Position numbers and translations under genes: made by a program
Assembly: GCA_022495995.1 (NCBI GenBank)
Contig: JAFEMH010001243.1
Span: 124,001 to 188,000, forward strand
Length of the DNA: 64,000 nt
Reading direction: 5' to 3'
From: Adenophora triphylla var. japonica
Taxonomy: Eukaryota; Streptophyta; Magnoliopsida; Asterales; Campanulaceae
Shown: positions 45,246-56,103 of the stretch, one piece after another
How the letters are laid out: each line of letters opens with the position of its first letter
Position numbering within the stretch: position 1 is the first letter of the stretch
Notes under the pieces: model-generated
What the model was told of the DNA's origin: nothing
The model's database searches: none
The model's input: only the letters and a program-made list of their open reading frames with translations

Positions 45246-45390
45246 TGAAATTACCCGGATCGCACATGGGGAAGCGGCGAGCGGCATTTCGCAAACTTGG
45301 GACCTCGCAGGAATGAAAGGGAGAGTTGCCACGCCGTTTTGTATTATGAGCCCAAACTTTGAAAATGGCTGGTTTTGAAAAGGGGGTCAT

Positions 45391-45570
45391 TTTGATTGGT
45401 AGCCAAAACTTGGAAAAGGCTTTGAAAAAGGAACGTTTTGATTGGTAGCCAAAACTTGAAAAAAGGCTTTTTAAAAGGAACGTTTTGATTGGTAGCCAAA
45501 ACTTGAAAAAAGGCTTTTTAAAAGGAACGTTTTGATTGGTAGCCAAAACTTGAAAAAGGATTTTTAGGAC
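45391..45570. repeat. 46-47-bp tandem repeat, 4 copies
   Basis: Units start at 45391, 45437, 45484 and 45531. Each holds the hairpin stems GTTTTG/CAAAAC around a 9-nt loop. Confidence 0.92.
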
Positions 45571-45699
45571 CAGAGATTGTTAGGTTTGGAGGTCACGTTA
45601 CATTTCGGGAAGAGTATATTGAGATCACCCAAAATGCCTCGTATGATGAGTCTTTCTACCTTTCTCAAAATTTTGTGTATGTGTGTGTGTTGCATTTTG

Positions 45700-46200
45700 A
45701 AAAGGAACTTGAATGACAAGCTTTAATCTTGGTTTGAATGACAAACGTTGATTTGTGGTAAAAACGAGCGTTTGAATGACAAACGTCGGTTTTTGAGTTT
45801 GAAAAGAGGATTTGAATGACGAACTTAAATCTTTAGTTTGAATGACAAACGTTGATTTAGGTAAAAAGAGCATTTGAATGTCAAACGTTGGGTTTTGAGT
45901 CAGAAATGAGCGTTTGAATGTCAAACATCAATTTTGAATTGTTTTGAAAACGGAGTTCGAATGACGAACTTAAATCTTTAGTTTGAATGACAAACGTTGA
46001 TTTAGTAAAAAGAGCGTTTGAATGTCAAACGTCGATTTTGAGTCGTTTTGAAAACGGAGTTCGAATGAAGAACTTAAATCTTTAGTTTGAATGACAAACG
46101 TTGATTTTATTGAAAAGAGTGTTTGAATGTCAAACGTCGGGTTTTGCGTTGTTTTGGAAAAGAGAGTTCGAATGACGAACTCCGGTTTTGAATCGGGCAT
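45700..46200. repeat. Degenerate hairpin repeats with AATGA loop
   Basis: About 14 occurrences of a loop AATGA or ATG flanked by arms that mostly pair: GTTTG/CAAAC, GTTCG/CGAAC, CTTG/CAAG and GTTTGA/TCAAAC. Spacing is about 30-65 bp. Confidence 0.85.
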
Positions 46201-46239
46201 TACATTGTTGCCAATTTTATGAAAAAAGGCAGTAAATGA

Positions 46240-46530
46240 TATGCGATCAACGAGTCATTTTGTGACTCGAACTTTTATAAGTAAATACTATCACAAGCCA
46301 AACGGCTCGAACTTGTAAATGAAAATAGTTAAAGTGCAGTATCAACGGAATCGAACGATCCGGACAGTAAAGATACGATCGACGAGCCAAACGGCTCGAA
46401 TTTGTAAAGTTGTGTAAATTAAATAGCAGTATCAACGGATCAAACGATCCGGACTTTGTAAATGACTATCACGAACCAAACGGTTCGGACGGTAAAAAGC
46501 GAATCAACGGATCGAACGATCCGAACTGTA
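46240..46530. repeat. Hairpin motifs with AAAC/GAAC loops
   Basis: CGAGCC/GGCTCG (46383-46398), CGAACC/GGTTCG (46472-46487) and CGGATC/GATCCG (46508-46523), all with 4-nt loops; further imperfect copies at 46293, 46350 and 46440. Confidence 0.9.
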
Positions 46531-46961
46531 AATGACAGAAACGTAAAACGGGACTGGAACACCGTTTTAACCCGAAATTACTTCTCTTACGGGAGAGAAG
46601 ATGATTAGGAACTAAAACGTATCGAGTTCCGTAGACGGCGTTACGTCTACATTTTGAGAGTTTCGACCGGATCGAAAGTAGCATTTGACGCGTAAATCGA
46701 GGCAAAACAAAGTTTTAGAGAGAGAGAGAGAGTGTTACCTATGGCTAGGGATTGACTCTTTGGCTCGGAAATACGTATACGGGATACGATTTGGTGTTTG
46801 GGAGGTGTTTCAAAAGTGTTTGGCTCGTGTTTGATCGTAAAATGGGATTTTCATGCAAATCGAGATGAAACGGGGCTTGGGAAGGGGTTAAACTGCCTAG
46901 AACCGTGGGGTTTTGGGAGAGGGGTAATATTTTTCTCTTTTTCTCACTGAATGACAGCCCT

Positions 46962-47003
46962 TGTATTTATAGGGATAAATTTGTAAAACAGGCCGGACGG
47001 CCT
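46962..47003 (-). promoter_or_regulatory. LTR promoter: TATA box with upstream hairpin
   Basis: CTATAAATAC on the minus strand (46962-46972), with AGGCC/GGCCT (4-nt loop GGAC) 20 bp upstream at 46990-47003. A second identical hairpin sits at 47082-47095. Confidence 0.65.
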
Positions 47004-47699
47004 TATCCTCAACTTGGGAGGTTTTTGGGTATTTTGGAAATTGCAGGGACTTGATGAGAATTCTGGTTCTTCAAGTAAAACAGGCCGGACGGCCTAACTA
47101 TCAATTTCAGGGGTATTTTGGTCTTTTCACCCTTGAATTTGATTGATGTTGATTTGGGGAGCTGTGCATGTGTGCCATGTGTCCCTGTGAGTCACCAAGG
47201 CTAGGGATTTTGTCCCGTTAATCCCGGTTTTGACTATTTTTAAATAACTGCCCGAAAAATGTCCGAAACACCCCCGGAAAGTCCCGGAAAGTGTGTTTTT
47301 CGAGGAAAGCGGTACTTTTACGTGTGATAACGTGTGTTGAGTACGCCATGGATTTGGGATGCACAGGGGAGTCCTGGGAAGTCTCGTTGACTCGGGAATG
47401 GGGAGTTTAACAGGTTCCGACTAACCTGGAAAGGGCCAGTTAACGGATTCCGGTTAACTTTTAACGGATTTTGACGATCCGGATTTGGGTATTTACAGTA
47501 GCCCCTCAGCGACGTCACTTTCGAAGGAAGTGAGTTCGTTGAAAAAAGATAAGGATCCAAATCGGGGGATGCGTTATTTGGAAAGACCTGAGCGGCCAGA
47601 TGGCTGGACCCTTAGCGAAAGGATTCCTACGTATCCCAAGCGGGAATCAAGCCGATCGTAGTTCGTAGGTGCGAGGGTTTTTTGTAGGGGACTCGACCT

Positions 47700-48190
47700 C
47701 TGGGGAATGATTAGGAGGAGTTCGTCCTGATTGAGACTCATTTGAAGGCGTCTAGACCTGAGTGAGACTGTTCGGAGGGGTCTGAACCTAAGTGAGACTT
47801 GTTTGGAGGCATCTAAACCTAAGGGAGACTGTTCGAAGGCGTCTGAACCTAAGTGAGACTGTTAGGAGGCGTCTTAACCTAAGTGATACTGTTGGGAGGC
47901 GTCTTAACCTAAGGGAGACTGTTGGGAGGCGTCTTAACCTAAGTGAGACTGTTTGGAGGCATCTGAACCTAAGTGAGACTGTTCAGAGGCGTCTGAGCCT
48001 AAGGGAGACTATTCGGAGGCATCTGAACCTAAGTGAGACTGTTCGGAGGCGTCTTAACCTAAGTGAGACTGTTCGAAGGTGTCTGAACCTAAGTGAGACT
48101 GTTCGGAGGCATCTTAACCTAAGGGAGACTGTTCGTAGACGTCTTAACCTAAGGGAGACTATTCGGAGGCATCTGAACCTAAGTGGAAGG
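47700..48190. repeat. 30-bp minisatellite, about 16 copies
   Basis: Unit AGGCGTCTGAACCTAAGTGA plus GACTGTTCGG. Because 30 is a multiple of 3, it creates a meaningless open frame on the plus strand. This is 3' internal sequence next to the LTR of the Tat-type element. Confidence 0.95.
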
Positions 48191-48750
48191 CGTTCATGCC
48201 TTTGAAATTTGTAAGGCGTTTGTGTCTTGGGTGCTAGACTTATGATAACAGCCAGGGTTTGCCTGCTGAGGATATGGTGGAGACGGTGGGACTGGTTGCA
48301 TTAAACTGGCATTTTTAACAACACGAAAAGATTGACGTTCCAACATCGGGGTTAGGAACGGAATGTGATCTCGGGAGAGAATGGCACATTGCTGGGGAAA
48401 AGCGTCCAGAGTTCTAACAAAGCCGGTTAGGAACTGAGGAGATTGATTGATGTTCCTTTAGAAGGAGTGTCTCAGGATCCTGCTGGGGATAAATGTTCGG
48501 GCGTACGACGGAGGCCGAAGAGGGATTGTTGTACGGGCTTACATTGATTGCCATTGGAATGAGATGGTCGGGCTTACGATTGACGATCGGGGAAGTGATT
48601 GTTCACCTGCGGGGGAAAAGGATACTCGGGCTTACTATGGTGGCCGAAGAGGGATTGTTGTGCGGGATTACATTAATTGCCGCTGAGATGGGATGGTCGG
48701 GCTTACAATTGACGGCCGGGGATTTAACCTTTGGGGAGGGTACTGAGATT
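48191..48750. other. 3' internal region with a 140-bp diverged duplication
   Basis: Two related blocks (48496-48600, 48628-48720) share GGCCGAAGAGGGATTGTTGT and GATGGTCGGGCTTAC phrases. Non-coding. Confidence 0.6.
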
Positions 48751-49180
48751 TAACGTCCGAAGATGGTTTGAGATTTAACGTCCGAAGACATAATGTTAGT
48801 GAGGACTAACGGGAATTTTAACGTCTGGAGATGGAATTGGGATTTAACGTCCGAAGACGGTTTGAGATTTAACGTCCGAAGACGGAACATTAGTGAGGAC
48901 TAACGGGAATTTTAACGTCTGGAGACGGAATTGGGATTTAACGTCCGAAGACGGTTTGAGATTTAAGGTCCGAAGACGGAATGTTAGTGAGGACTAACGG
49001 GAATTTTAACGTCTGGAGACGGAATTGGGATTTAACGTCCGAAGACGGTTTGAGATTTAACGTCCAAAGATAGAACGTTAGTGAGGACTAACGAGAATTT
49101 TAACGTCTGGAGATGGGCGTTAGAAGTGTCTAACTGGGATTTAACCTCGGGAGAGGGGCGTTAGAAATTTCTAACTGGGG
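48750..49180. repeat. About 97-bp tandem repeat, 4 copies, made of 4-nt-loop hairpins
   Basis: Units contain CGTC/GACG stems with CGAA or TGGA loops and GTTAGT/ACTAAC with loop GAGG (for example 48795-48810). The last units switch to GTTAGA/TCTAAC with loops AGTG and AATT (49109-49175). Confidence 0.9.
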
Positions 49181-49268
49181 AATTTTTAACTTTTAAGGAA
49201 AAGTGTCAATTTTGAAAAGATGAGGGGCTGAATTGGCATTTGGGCCAAAATGGCCCATCACGTAAAAG

Positions 49269-49310
49269 AGGCCGGACGGCCTATGTCTCAAATTGGCCAA
49301 ATTATAAGCA
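49269..49310 (+). promoter_or_regulatory. Promoter of the plant-mobile-domain gene
   Basis: The AGGCC/GGCCT hairpin (49269-49282) lies about 20 bp upstream of AATTATAAGC, a TATA-like box at 49300. The leader to the ATG at 49434 is GA-rich. Confidence 0.5.
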
Positions 49311-49433
49311 GCTGTCGGCCATTAGAGGAGAGAAAGAGAAAATTTTCATTTTATGTCGAGAGGAAGAGAGAAAAGAGAGAAAATTTTGTCACTTTTCTTC
49401 GATTTTTGTTGAAATCTTTGAGAGATTATCACT

Positions 49434-52127
49434 ATGGAAGCGGGATTGGGGCGAAGGGGTCAACATAGGAGGACCGACAATGAGAGGAAGAGGCTTAAGA
49501 GGACGATGCGAACGACCACTCTTCCCATGGATCCAACCGAGTATTACCAAGCTCAGGATAGCCACAAATCCAAGGAGGGAATTGCGAGGAATGTAAGCAT
49601 CCTCTAAAGTGAGTTTAATTCAGGACGGAGTAATTTTTGAAGTGTTTGAAAGTTCCGGTTTGGACGGGTTTTTCGAAATGTTTGGAAAGTTCCGGGTTTG
49701 ACGGAGTTTTCGAAATGTTTTGAAAGTTTCGGATTTGACGGAGTTTTCGAAATGACTTGAAAGTTTCGGGTTTGACGGATTTTTCGAAATGTTTTGAAAA
49801 TTTCGGGTTTGACGGAGTTTCGAAATGTTTTGAAAGTTCCGGGTTTGACGGAGTTTTCGAAATGACTTGAAAGTTTTGGGTTTGACGGAGTTTTCGAAAT
49901 GTTTTGAAAGTTCCGGGTTTGACGGATTTTTCGAAATGACTTGTACGTTTTTGGGATTTTGAACCGTTAATACTCCGACTAGGACGGAAATATTTTAGGA
50001 AAATGAACCGTTAATGAACGGGTTTTTTGAAACTTGAACCGTTAATACTCCGACTGGGACGGAGATATTTTAGGAACATGAATGAACTATATCTTTGTGT
50101 TGATATGTTTTTGTGATTTTTGACATGTGCAATGTGCATTTTGTGTACGTTATCTCGTAGTAACATACTTTTGCCGTGTTCACCTGCAGGGGCGAGGGCC
50201 GATTGATGTGTCCATTGTAAAGAGTAGGGGAGACATTGAGGCAGTCTGTGAGCCATGGGAAATGTTCCCAGATGTGGCTCGTGATGGGGAGAGGAGTCCA
50301 CGACAGTTTGTGATTGACTCCATCCTAGGCGGCTTTATCAGTGCGGTGGCTGTGGTGGCTTCGACGCAGAGGGTGAAGGTGCTTCACGTTGCCTTGAGCG
50401 AGTATTGGTGGGATACGACCCACACATTTCACTTCAGGTGGGGGAGGCCACGGTGACTCCTACGGACTTTACCGCGATTACAGGGTTGTCGTTCTGAGGC
50501 AACCCTATTGAGTGGTTTGATGGTTTTACCATGGAGCAGCTGTCGGGACTGCTTGGTTTTGACATTACGGATGCCAGGGGCCTTGTTATTCGGTACGGGC
50601 CGATGGAGGCACACTTGAGGAGGGGGATAGAGGAGTATCTGGCTGGCTCTGAGAGGATGACAGCAGAGTGCTTGGCCAGGGGGTTTTTGTGGTTTGCTTT
50701 GTCAGCAACCTTGTTTCCCAATGCTGACACGACGTGTTAGTTTGCTTTGCTTGGCTCCTTGATTGATCTGGAGGCCGAGAGGGGTTTTGCCTGGGGAGAA
50801 GCTGGTCTGGCCGAGCTCTTTTTCACCTTGGATAGGTGCTCCCGGGGAGAGGACAACTCGTTCTGTTGCTTTTAGTTCGCTTTAGATGTGAGTTTCCTTC
50901 TTTTTCTTTTCCTTGTCTCGCTTGTACTTATATGTATCTGCTTTGTAGCTGATAGAACTTTCCTGGCATTTGACAGGTGTGGTGCTTTGAGGTGTTTCAC
51001 CCGCATAGGTGGACTACCAGGGAGGCATACACTCTCTTATTTCCTGCCATGCTGACTTGGCAGAAGACGGGGAGCAAGCTGGTGAAGTCAAGGGAGAGCA
51101 CCAGTGTGACTTACGAGGAGGTGTCTTTGGCTCTGGATCGAGACTTCTCTCCGAGGATCAACTTGACTTGGTGGAGTCAGTTTGATCATTTTGTGGTGCA
51201 GGCTGCTAGGGAGGTGACACGTCAGCAAAAGGTTCTAGTCGGGCTTCATTGTGATGTTATGTACCTGGGCAAGAGGGTGTCTTGCCAGTACGCTCCGGGA
51301 TCTGGTCCCTTGGTTTTGAGGGATCCGCCTCTTCATATGCAGTGTCCCATGGCCATAGTGTGGGAGGAGCTGCAGCGGTACAGGCAGGGAGTGCCTCATG
51401 TCGAGAACATCATTGAGGATGCTGACTACGACGTCTTTTGGAGGACGAGGCTGAGGAGCCCGCAGGTGATGGATAGAGAGGGTGAGGACCCTGCGCTTCC
51501 TAGAGATTATTCGCTCCCCCGCACTCGCTTGGCGTTCGAGGGCGTTGGTGGTTCTCGTAGGCAGCTGATGATTCCTATCCCGGAGCAGGCGAGGCCTTAA
51601 TACAGAGTTGAACCCAGTGCTTCGGTGAGTATTTTTTTGCTTTTCTGTACTTGTATTAGCATTCTGCAAATGTTGCATTTGTGCTGTACTGTTTGTCTTT
51701 TGACAGCTTTCCTGATTTGCAGGTTTCTGGCCGTACTTATGATCAGGCCGTAAGACGTCTGGATGGGATTACTGGCTTTACTAGGAGGTTGGTGGACTTC
51801 CTACGGTGCAGTTCTCGGAGGAGTGAGGCTGTTCATGAGCCGATGCCTTCCCGACCGTCTGCTGCGAGAGACTCATCTGATTCCACGGCTGGTGGCACAG
51901 ATGCAGGGCAGGGTTTTGGCCAGTTCTTTGGTGAGACTGCTGGATTTGGAGCTCGTCAATCCTTGTATTCGGGATACGAGCAGGGAGAGTCCTCGGGAGC
52001 ACAGGCGCGGAGTCGTCACTTCTCGTACTCAGGCCTTGACGAGTTTGCGAATTATTTGTCTACCGCGGATCCGGCTGCTGCGGGGCAATATTTTGAGTGC
52101 TCGGATGACGAGCAGGACTCTGAGTAG
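49434..52127 (+). pseudogene. Plant mobile domain (PMD) gene, four exons, broken
   Basis: Exons 49434-49592, 50190-50887, 50977-51624 and 51723-52127, all joining in phase 0 with GT-AG introns. Exon 1 is Arg/Lys-rich (MEAGLGRRGQHRRTDNERKR). Exon 2 holds the PMD signature LSEYWWDTTHTFHF, then VGEATVTPTDFTAITGL. Exon 3 continues WCFEVFHPHRWTTREAY and a long conserved-looking region. Exon 4 gives TYDQAVRRLDGITGFTRRLV and a Ser/Gly/Glu-rich acidic tail ending DDEQDSE. Broken by a 1-base loss at about 50437 and stops at about 50495, 50738, 50873 and 51598. PMD proteins (MAIN/MAIL family) occur as host genes and inside transposons. Here the gene lies antisense to the Tat-type element, beside its 3' repeats, so it is probably an element-borne extra gene. 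Intron 1 contains a tandem array. Confidence 0.85.
49620..49960. repeat. About 36-bp tandem repeat inside PMD intron 1
   Basis: Eight or nine copies of a TTCCGGGTTTGACGGAGTTT plus TCGAAATGTTTTGAAAG unit. Each holds the TTTCGAAA palindrome and a TCCG/CGGA pair. Next to it CCGTT/AACGG with loop AATG (50008-50021). Confidence 0.92.
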
Positions 52128-52655
52128 TCCCATTGATTTTCTTTTTAGACAATTGTGTGCACTTTCTGGACATTGTTTTGTACTTGAAAGGCCCTTGGGG
52201 CGAGCTTTTGTACATTTTGAGTATTTATTATGATTACTTTTACTTATTTTTGTCAAATAAGCAAGTAGGTTGATCAAAAATAAATAATAACATGATATGC
52301 ATTGCACGATAAAATTTGAGCTGGCAAAATTCATAACTATATGCACTGTTATTTATTAATTGCGCTGTTGCACGAGCCCGGGGCGGATGTGATGTCGGCA
52401 ATGAATGATTTGATCACGGGTAAATATGCTTTGGTCAAGGCTTGAACAGGAGGGCTTTTGGAAATGTCAATGGACATTGGTGCAGCAGGCTGCCGAGTTG
52501 ACTTGGTCAACTGGAAAAACAGGCCGCCGGCCTATGTCTCCATTTCAGATTGTTTAAATTGCAGTCTAGTTTCTGCAATTCAGCAATATTACGCTTGTTT
52601 CTGAAGCTGATTTCTGTTTTTTTTTTTCTCAAATTCTTCAAAGTTTCCTTTGCTT
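52128..52655 (+). other. PMD 3' UTR and start of a second antisense gene
   Basis: T-rich 3' tail of the PMD gene to about 52350, then a new leader carrying AGGCC/GGCCT (3-nt loop, 52521-52533) and the same downstream word CTATGTCTC that follows the hairpin at 49282. Confidence 0.45.
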
Positions 52656-52659
52656 CCCA

Positions 52660-52731
52660 TGGCCACATTTCCAAGGTTTTCGTCTCAGATGCAAGAACAA
52701 TATTTGGAGAGGTTCCAGACGTGGGTACTGT
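52660..52731 (+). pseudogene. Start of a second antisense ORF, cut by an LTR
   Basis: ATG at 52660 (MATFPRFSSQMQEQYLERF) reads 24 codons and is terminated by the TGTAAG of the LTR that inserted at 52729. The leader resembles the PMD gene leader. It is too short to identify. Confidence 0.4.
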
Positions 52732-54503
52732 AAGTACCCAAATCTGGCTCATGCCTTCCGGTTAAGTTTCCCGGCAATTCCTCGGACTTTCCTAAAGTTC
52801 AGGGGAAATTCTGGAACTTTCCCAAACCTTCCGAGGGGTGAAGGACTTGTTAGGAATTAAAATTCCACGTAGTCCCTCGCTGGAAAGGCCTTCTAGAATG
52901 CCACCTTGCATGGTTCTAGAAACAGGTTGAGTCACTAATGGACAAGACTGCACGGCTTCATTGGCAAATGGTTAATGCCGCACGGCTTCATTAGGAAGCA
53001 CAAATCTGCCTATAAATAGAGGCCTCCTCTATTCATTTTGAGAGACAATTTTAGGCACTGTTACTCTGCCAAATTAAAACCACGAGTTTACAGAAGGCAA
53101 AACCCTCTCAAAATCACCTCCCTCCTCTCCAAAATCCATCCAAAGCTACTCCTTCCTTAGGAGTACCTCAAGGGAGATAGAGGAACACCACCATTGGTAA
53201 CCTCTCCTCCTTTACTCTTTGAAATATACTTGTCATCTTGTCATATTGCTTGTTTGCTTTCCATATTGCTATTTATTTGCTTTATATGTGATTTATTGTC
53301 ATAAAGATCATATCTTTATCATGTAGATCATCATATCCCCCTTTCCCCTTATCACATAGGATTCATGGAGAATCCATCCCAAGGATGAACAATAAGACCA
53401 CAAATGGCTTGTTCTAGGGAGGATCTCTCACATGATGATGTGAAAATGTCATCTTTGCTATATAAAAATGTCATCTTTACATTAAAAACGTCATCTTTAA
53501 TATCATTATGTCATTTCCCACTCCCTTGACCTTGCTTCCAAGGATTGTCTACCTAAATGGTTCTTAAAGGACATAGGAAAGCCTCAAAGGTCTTCCCTTT
53601 ATGTTCATAATCTAGTCTTCATAGTGTTCCTTACACTCATTTCCATAAAAATGTCATCTTTACCTTTCAAATGCATTCCTCCATGTCCCTCATGGTTGGA
53701 TCACTCTACAAGGATTGCCTAGTGACCTTCCTAAGGCACAAAAAGGCATAGGATGAGTATAAAGATCCAATCTTTATACCCCTCCCCATAGTCCCTTTTG
53801 GTACTTGAAGCATCTCTTGGGGCGTAATGGTGTAAAGGTCTCATCTTTACATCATTTCCTCCACCTAAAGATGCCATAGTCGAAGTCCCTTTAGAAATGG
53901 ACGAACCTAAGCCCCTACATCTCCGATCATCACTTGAGATGAGCATAAATGTCCCGACTAAGCTCAAATCGTCTCAAGATGTAGGATTGATGGGCAAAGG
54001 TCCTTACTTTCTAAAGAGTCTCATCTTTGGACTATAAAAAAAGGTGTCCCTATCTTGATCACATATGACCAAAGGTCACTTAATGATGATTATAAGTCCA
54101 AGATGAGCACGGGATCAAAGTCCCGAACACATCAATATCCAAGGAATCCCGAGCGATAACCAACTCATGGTTTATACGTCCGGAAGACGACTTGGCACAT
54201 TTCCTCCCTTTTTCAAATCACACACACACACACGAAAGCACAAAACAAGCACGAAAATTTGGATCTTGGAAGACTTGCTTCGGCAAGGCTCCTTGGGTGA
54301 ACGCCAAAAGTTCTTCCCAAGGAGTAACTTATCCTCCGGACCCTAATCCTTTTTTTCAAAGTTTTGAGGAAATCAAAATGGTGTGGCGACTCCGTTTTTC
54401 AATTTAAATTGGATGTCTTCAAACTGATGTGAAGCGGTGACCCCTTCATACGAGAAAGCGGTTCAAACACTAAAAAGCCGCGATCTTTGGGCCCACATCC
54501 ACA
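52729..54503 (+). repeat. 5' LTR of a second Tat-type element, 1.78 kb
   Basis: TGTAAGTACCCAAATC at the start (same opening as the 47497 LTR but otherwise different) and CATCCACA at the end, directly before the primer-binding site. TATA box TATAAATAG at 53011, leader exon-like to a donor CATTG|GTAACC (53195). Repeated ATGTCATCTTTA words at 53440-53660. Confidence 0.8.
53011..53019 (+). promoter_or_regulatory. LTR TATA box
   Basis: CCTATAAATAGAGGCC, about 280 bp into the LTR, followed by GAGAGACAATTTTAGGC as the likely transcript start. Confidence 0.75.
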
Positions 54504-54504
54504 G

Positions 54505-54526
54505 TTTGGCAACTCCACTGGGGACG
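54505..54526 (+). promoter_or_regulatory. Primer-binding site (Ogre/Tat type)
   Basis: TTTGGCAACTCCACTGGGGA matches, with one change, the TGGCGACTCCACTGGGGA sequence typical of Ogre/Tat elements (tRNA-Arg type, from general knowledge). Confidence 0.8.
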
Positions 54527-55379
54527 TATCAATAAGCTTTTATTTTTAATAAAAAATGATACTCGGTATATAGGTGGAAACCATTAAACTTCCCGTTAAC
54601 GCCTCCTTACCAGAGTCGGGGATAAAATATGGTATAACAATGCCACGTACCGGTATCCTTTCAAAATAAAAAAAAAAAGCTTTTGAGTGGGTTAGCCTTC
54701 CGTCGCGGATCCAATTTTCGTGCTTGCTTTTCTTTCCTTGTTTTTGCAAGCATTCTTAGTTTTCGGGATTGTGCATATTTTGAATACTGAACAGGAAGAT
54801 TTCTGGAGCTGAAAAGGTGCCAAAATGTTCGGGGAACAGCCTGGAAACGAAAAATTTTGGAACCTGGAAAACTGCTTGATCCAACCGTACGGCTTGATCT
54901 TCCCAGATCCTATCCGGGCGGCTTCTTTGGGCAATTCCACCGGGACACAATCTGAGGTTAATCTGGCAGCTTTGGTAGCTTGGGGCTATTCAGTTCCAAG
55001 AGTGATCGGGCTCCAGAAAATTTACGTGCCTTACTTGCTGCATTTTCCCCCGTCCCGAAAAAAATCATTCATTTAAAACACATTTCTGAAAATCTCTGTT
55101 TTAACTCAAAAAGGAACATTTTTACGAGGCCGCACACTACGCGCACCATTATATCCTGTACACTTTGCACGCACGTCCTTTTAACCCGGGGTGGTTGTTC
55201 AGCTGCAGTCACGGACAGCATTACGATGCTCCCGGGTGCGCACGGAATCATCCCAAACTCCCCATGGCAGCCAGTGTCGACCAATGCACAGTCCGTGTCA
55301 CACATTTTAAAACCGTGACTTTTGGTTGGTTTTTGGTCTAGACCGTGTCATATAGCCTAATTGCATACCCTCGTAAAGG
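54527..55379 (+). other. Untranslated leader of the second Tat-type element
   Basis: No reading frame with family signature. A CTATTCAGTTCC region at 54985 and an A-rich run at 55050-55080. Long leaders before gag are normal for this lineage. Confidence 0.5.
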
Positions 55380-55815
55380 TCAAACCTTAGCCCATGACGG
55401 AAGTCAAGATCCTTTCGTGCAAGCGAAACTCTGCCGAAATTCCGCCAAGGAAAAAATTGGCAGAATCTTGACTCCAGCATTGACTTCGACTTTGACTCGC
55501 ACGGGATATGTAAGAGTCGAGCCTGAGTCCATGCCAAAAATCAAAATATCTTGCGCGCAAGCGAAGCTCTGCTGAAATTCCGCCAAGGAAAAATTGGCAA
55601 GATCTTGACCCGGCATTGACTTTGACTCGCGCAACGTATGCAATAAAGCTCAATGTGACGCTGTATCCTTCGGCTTTTACCGTCTGACCCATGCCTATTA
55701 TTTTCTTGGACAATGCCAAAGTCAAAACGTCAATCGCGCAAGCGAAACTCTGCCGAAATTCCATTAAGGCTGAAAGACGAGACTTTCCCGGCATTGCCTT
55801 GACTATAATCCGCAT
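55380..55815. repeat. Three dispersed leader repeats
   Basis: A block AAGCGAAACTCTGCCGAAAT plus a TTCC/GGAA pair recurs at 55421, 55560 and 55741. The flanking CTGCC/GGCAG arms could pair. Confidence 0.8.
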
Positions 55816-56103
55816 CTCTCGCACGTTAAAGGTTCCTATGACCCCCTAGACCCCTAGGAGCGTTCTTCTCTCTCGATCGGTGGGATCCACGTGCCCTATA
55901 GGACCCTCGTCCGGGGCTGTCCACCCTGGGAGGTCAAAATACAGGTGGAAAACGAGAGGCTTATAGACCTAGTGACGGAGCCCACTGATCCAGGATCTAG
56001 AGTAGTTGCGAAAAAGAAGGGCAACCCCTTTTCCAACCAAATAGAAATAAATAAAAGACATTGTTTTAAGTAAACTTGAACGACTAATGGAATCACAATT
56101 GCA

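Larger units (their letters stand above)
45246..47497 (-). repeat. Tat-type LTR (minus), 2.25 kb, rich in hairpin repeats
   Basis: Read on the minus strand it starts TGTAAATACCCAAATCC (47497) and ends GGGTAATTTCA (45246), so the termini are inverted (TGTAAATACCC / TGAAATTACCC). A polypurine-like GAGGGGCTAC precedes its start (47498-47507), marking it as a 3' LTR whose internal region lies to the right. A TATA box (CTATAAATAC) lies near 46971. It inserted into the gypsy gag at 45245 (flank CCATC). U5 contains arrays described separately. Confidence 0.75.

Noticed and set aside
47792..48205. 137-residue Arg/Leu-rich frame
   Set aside because: It is a pure reading of the 30-bp minisatellite (3n period), with no start context or family.
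54192..54407. 71-residue frame in the LTR
   Set aside because: Lies inside the second Tat-type LTR and shows no family signature.
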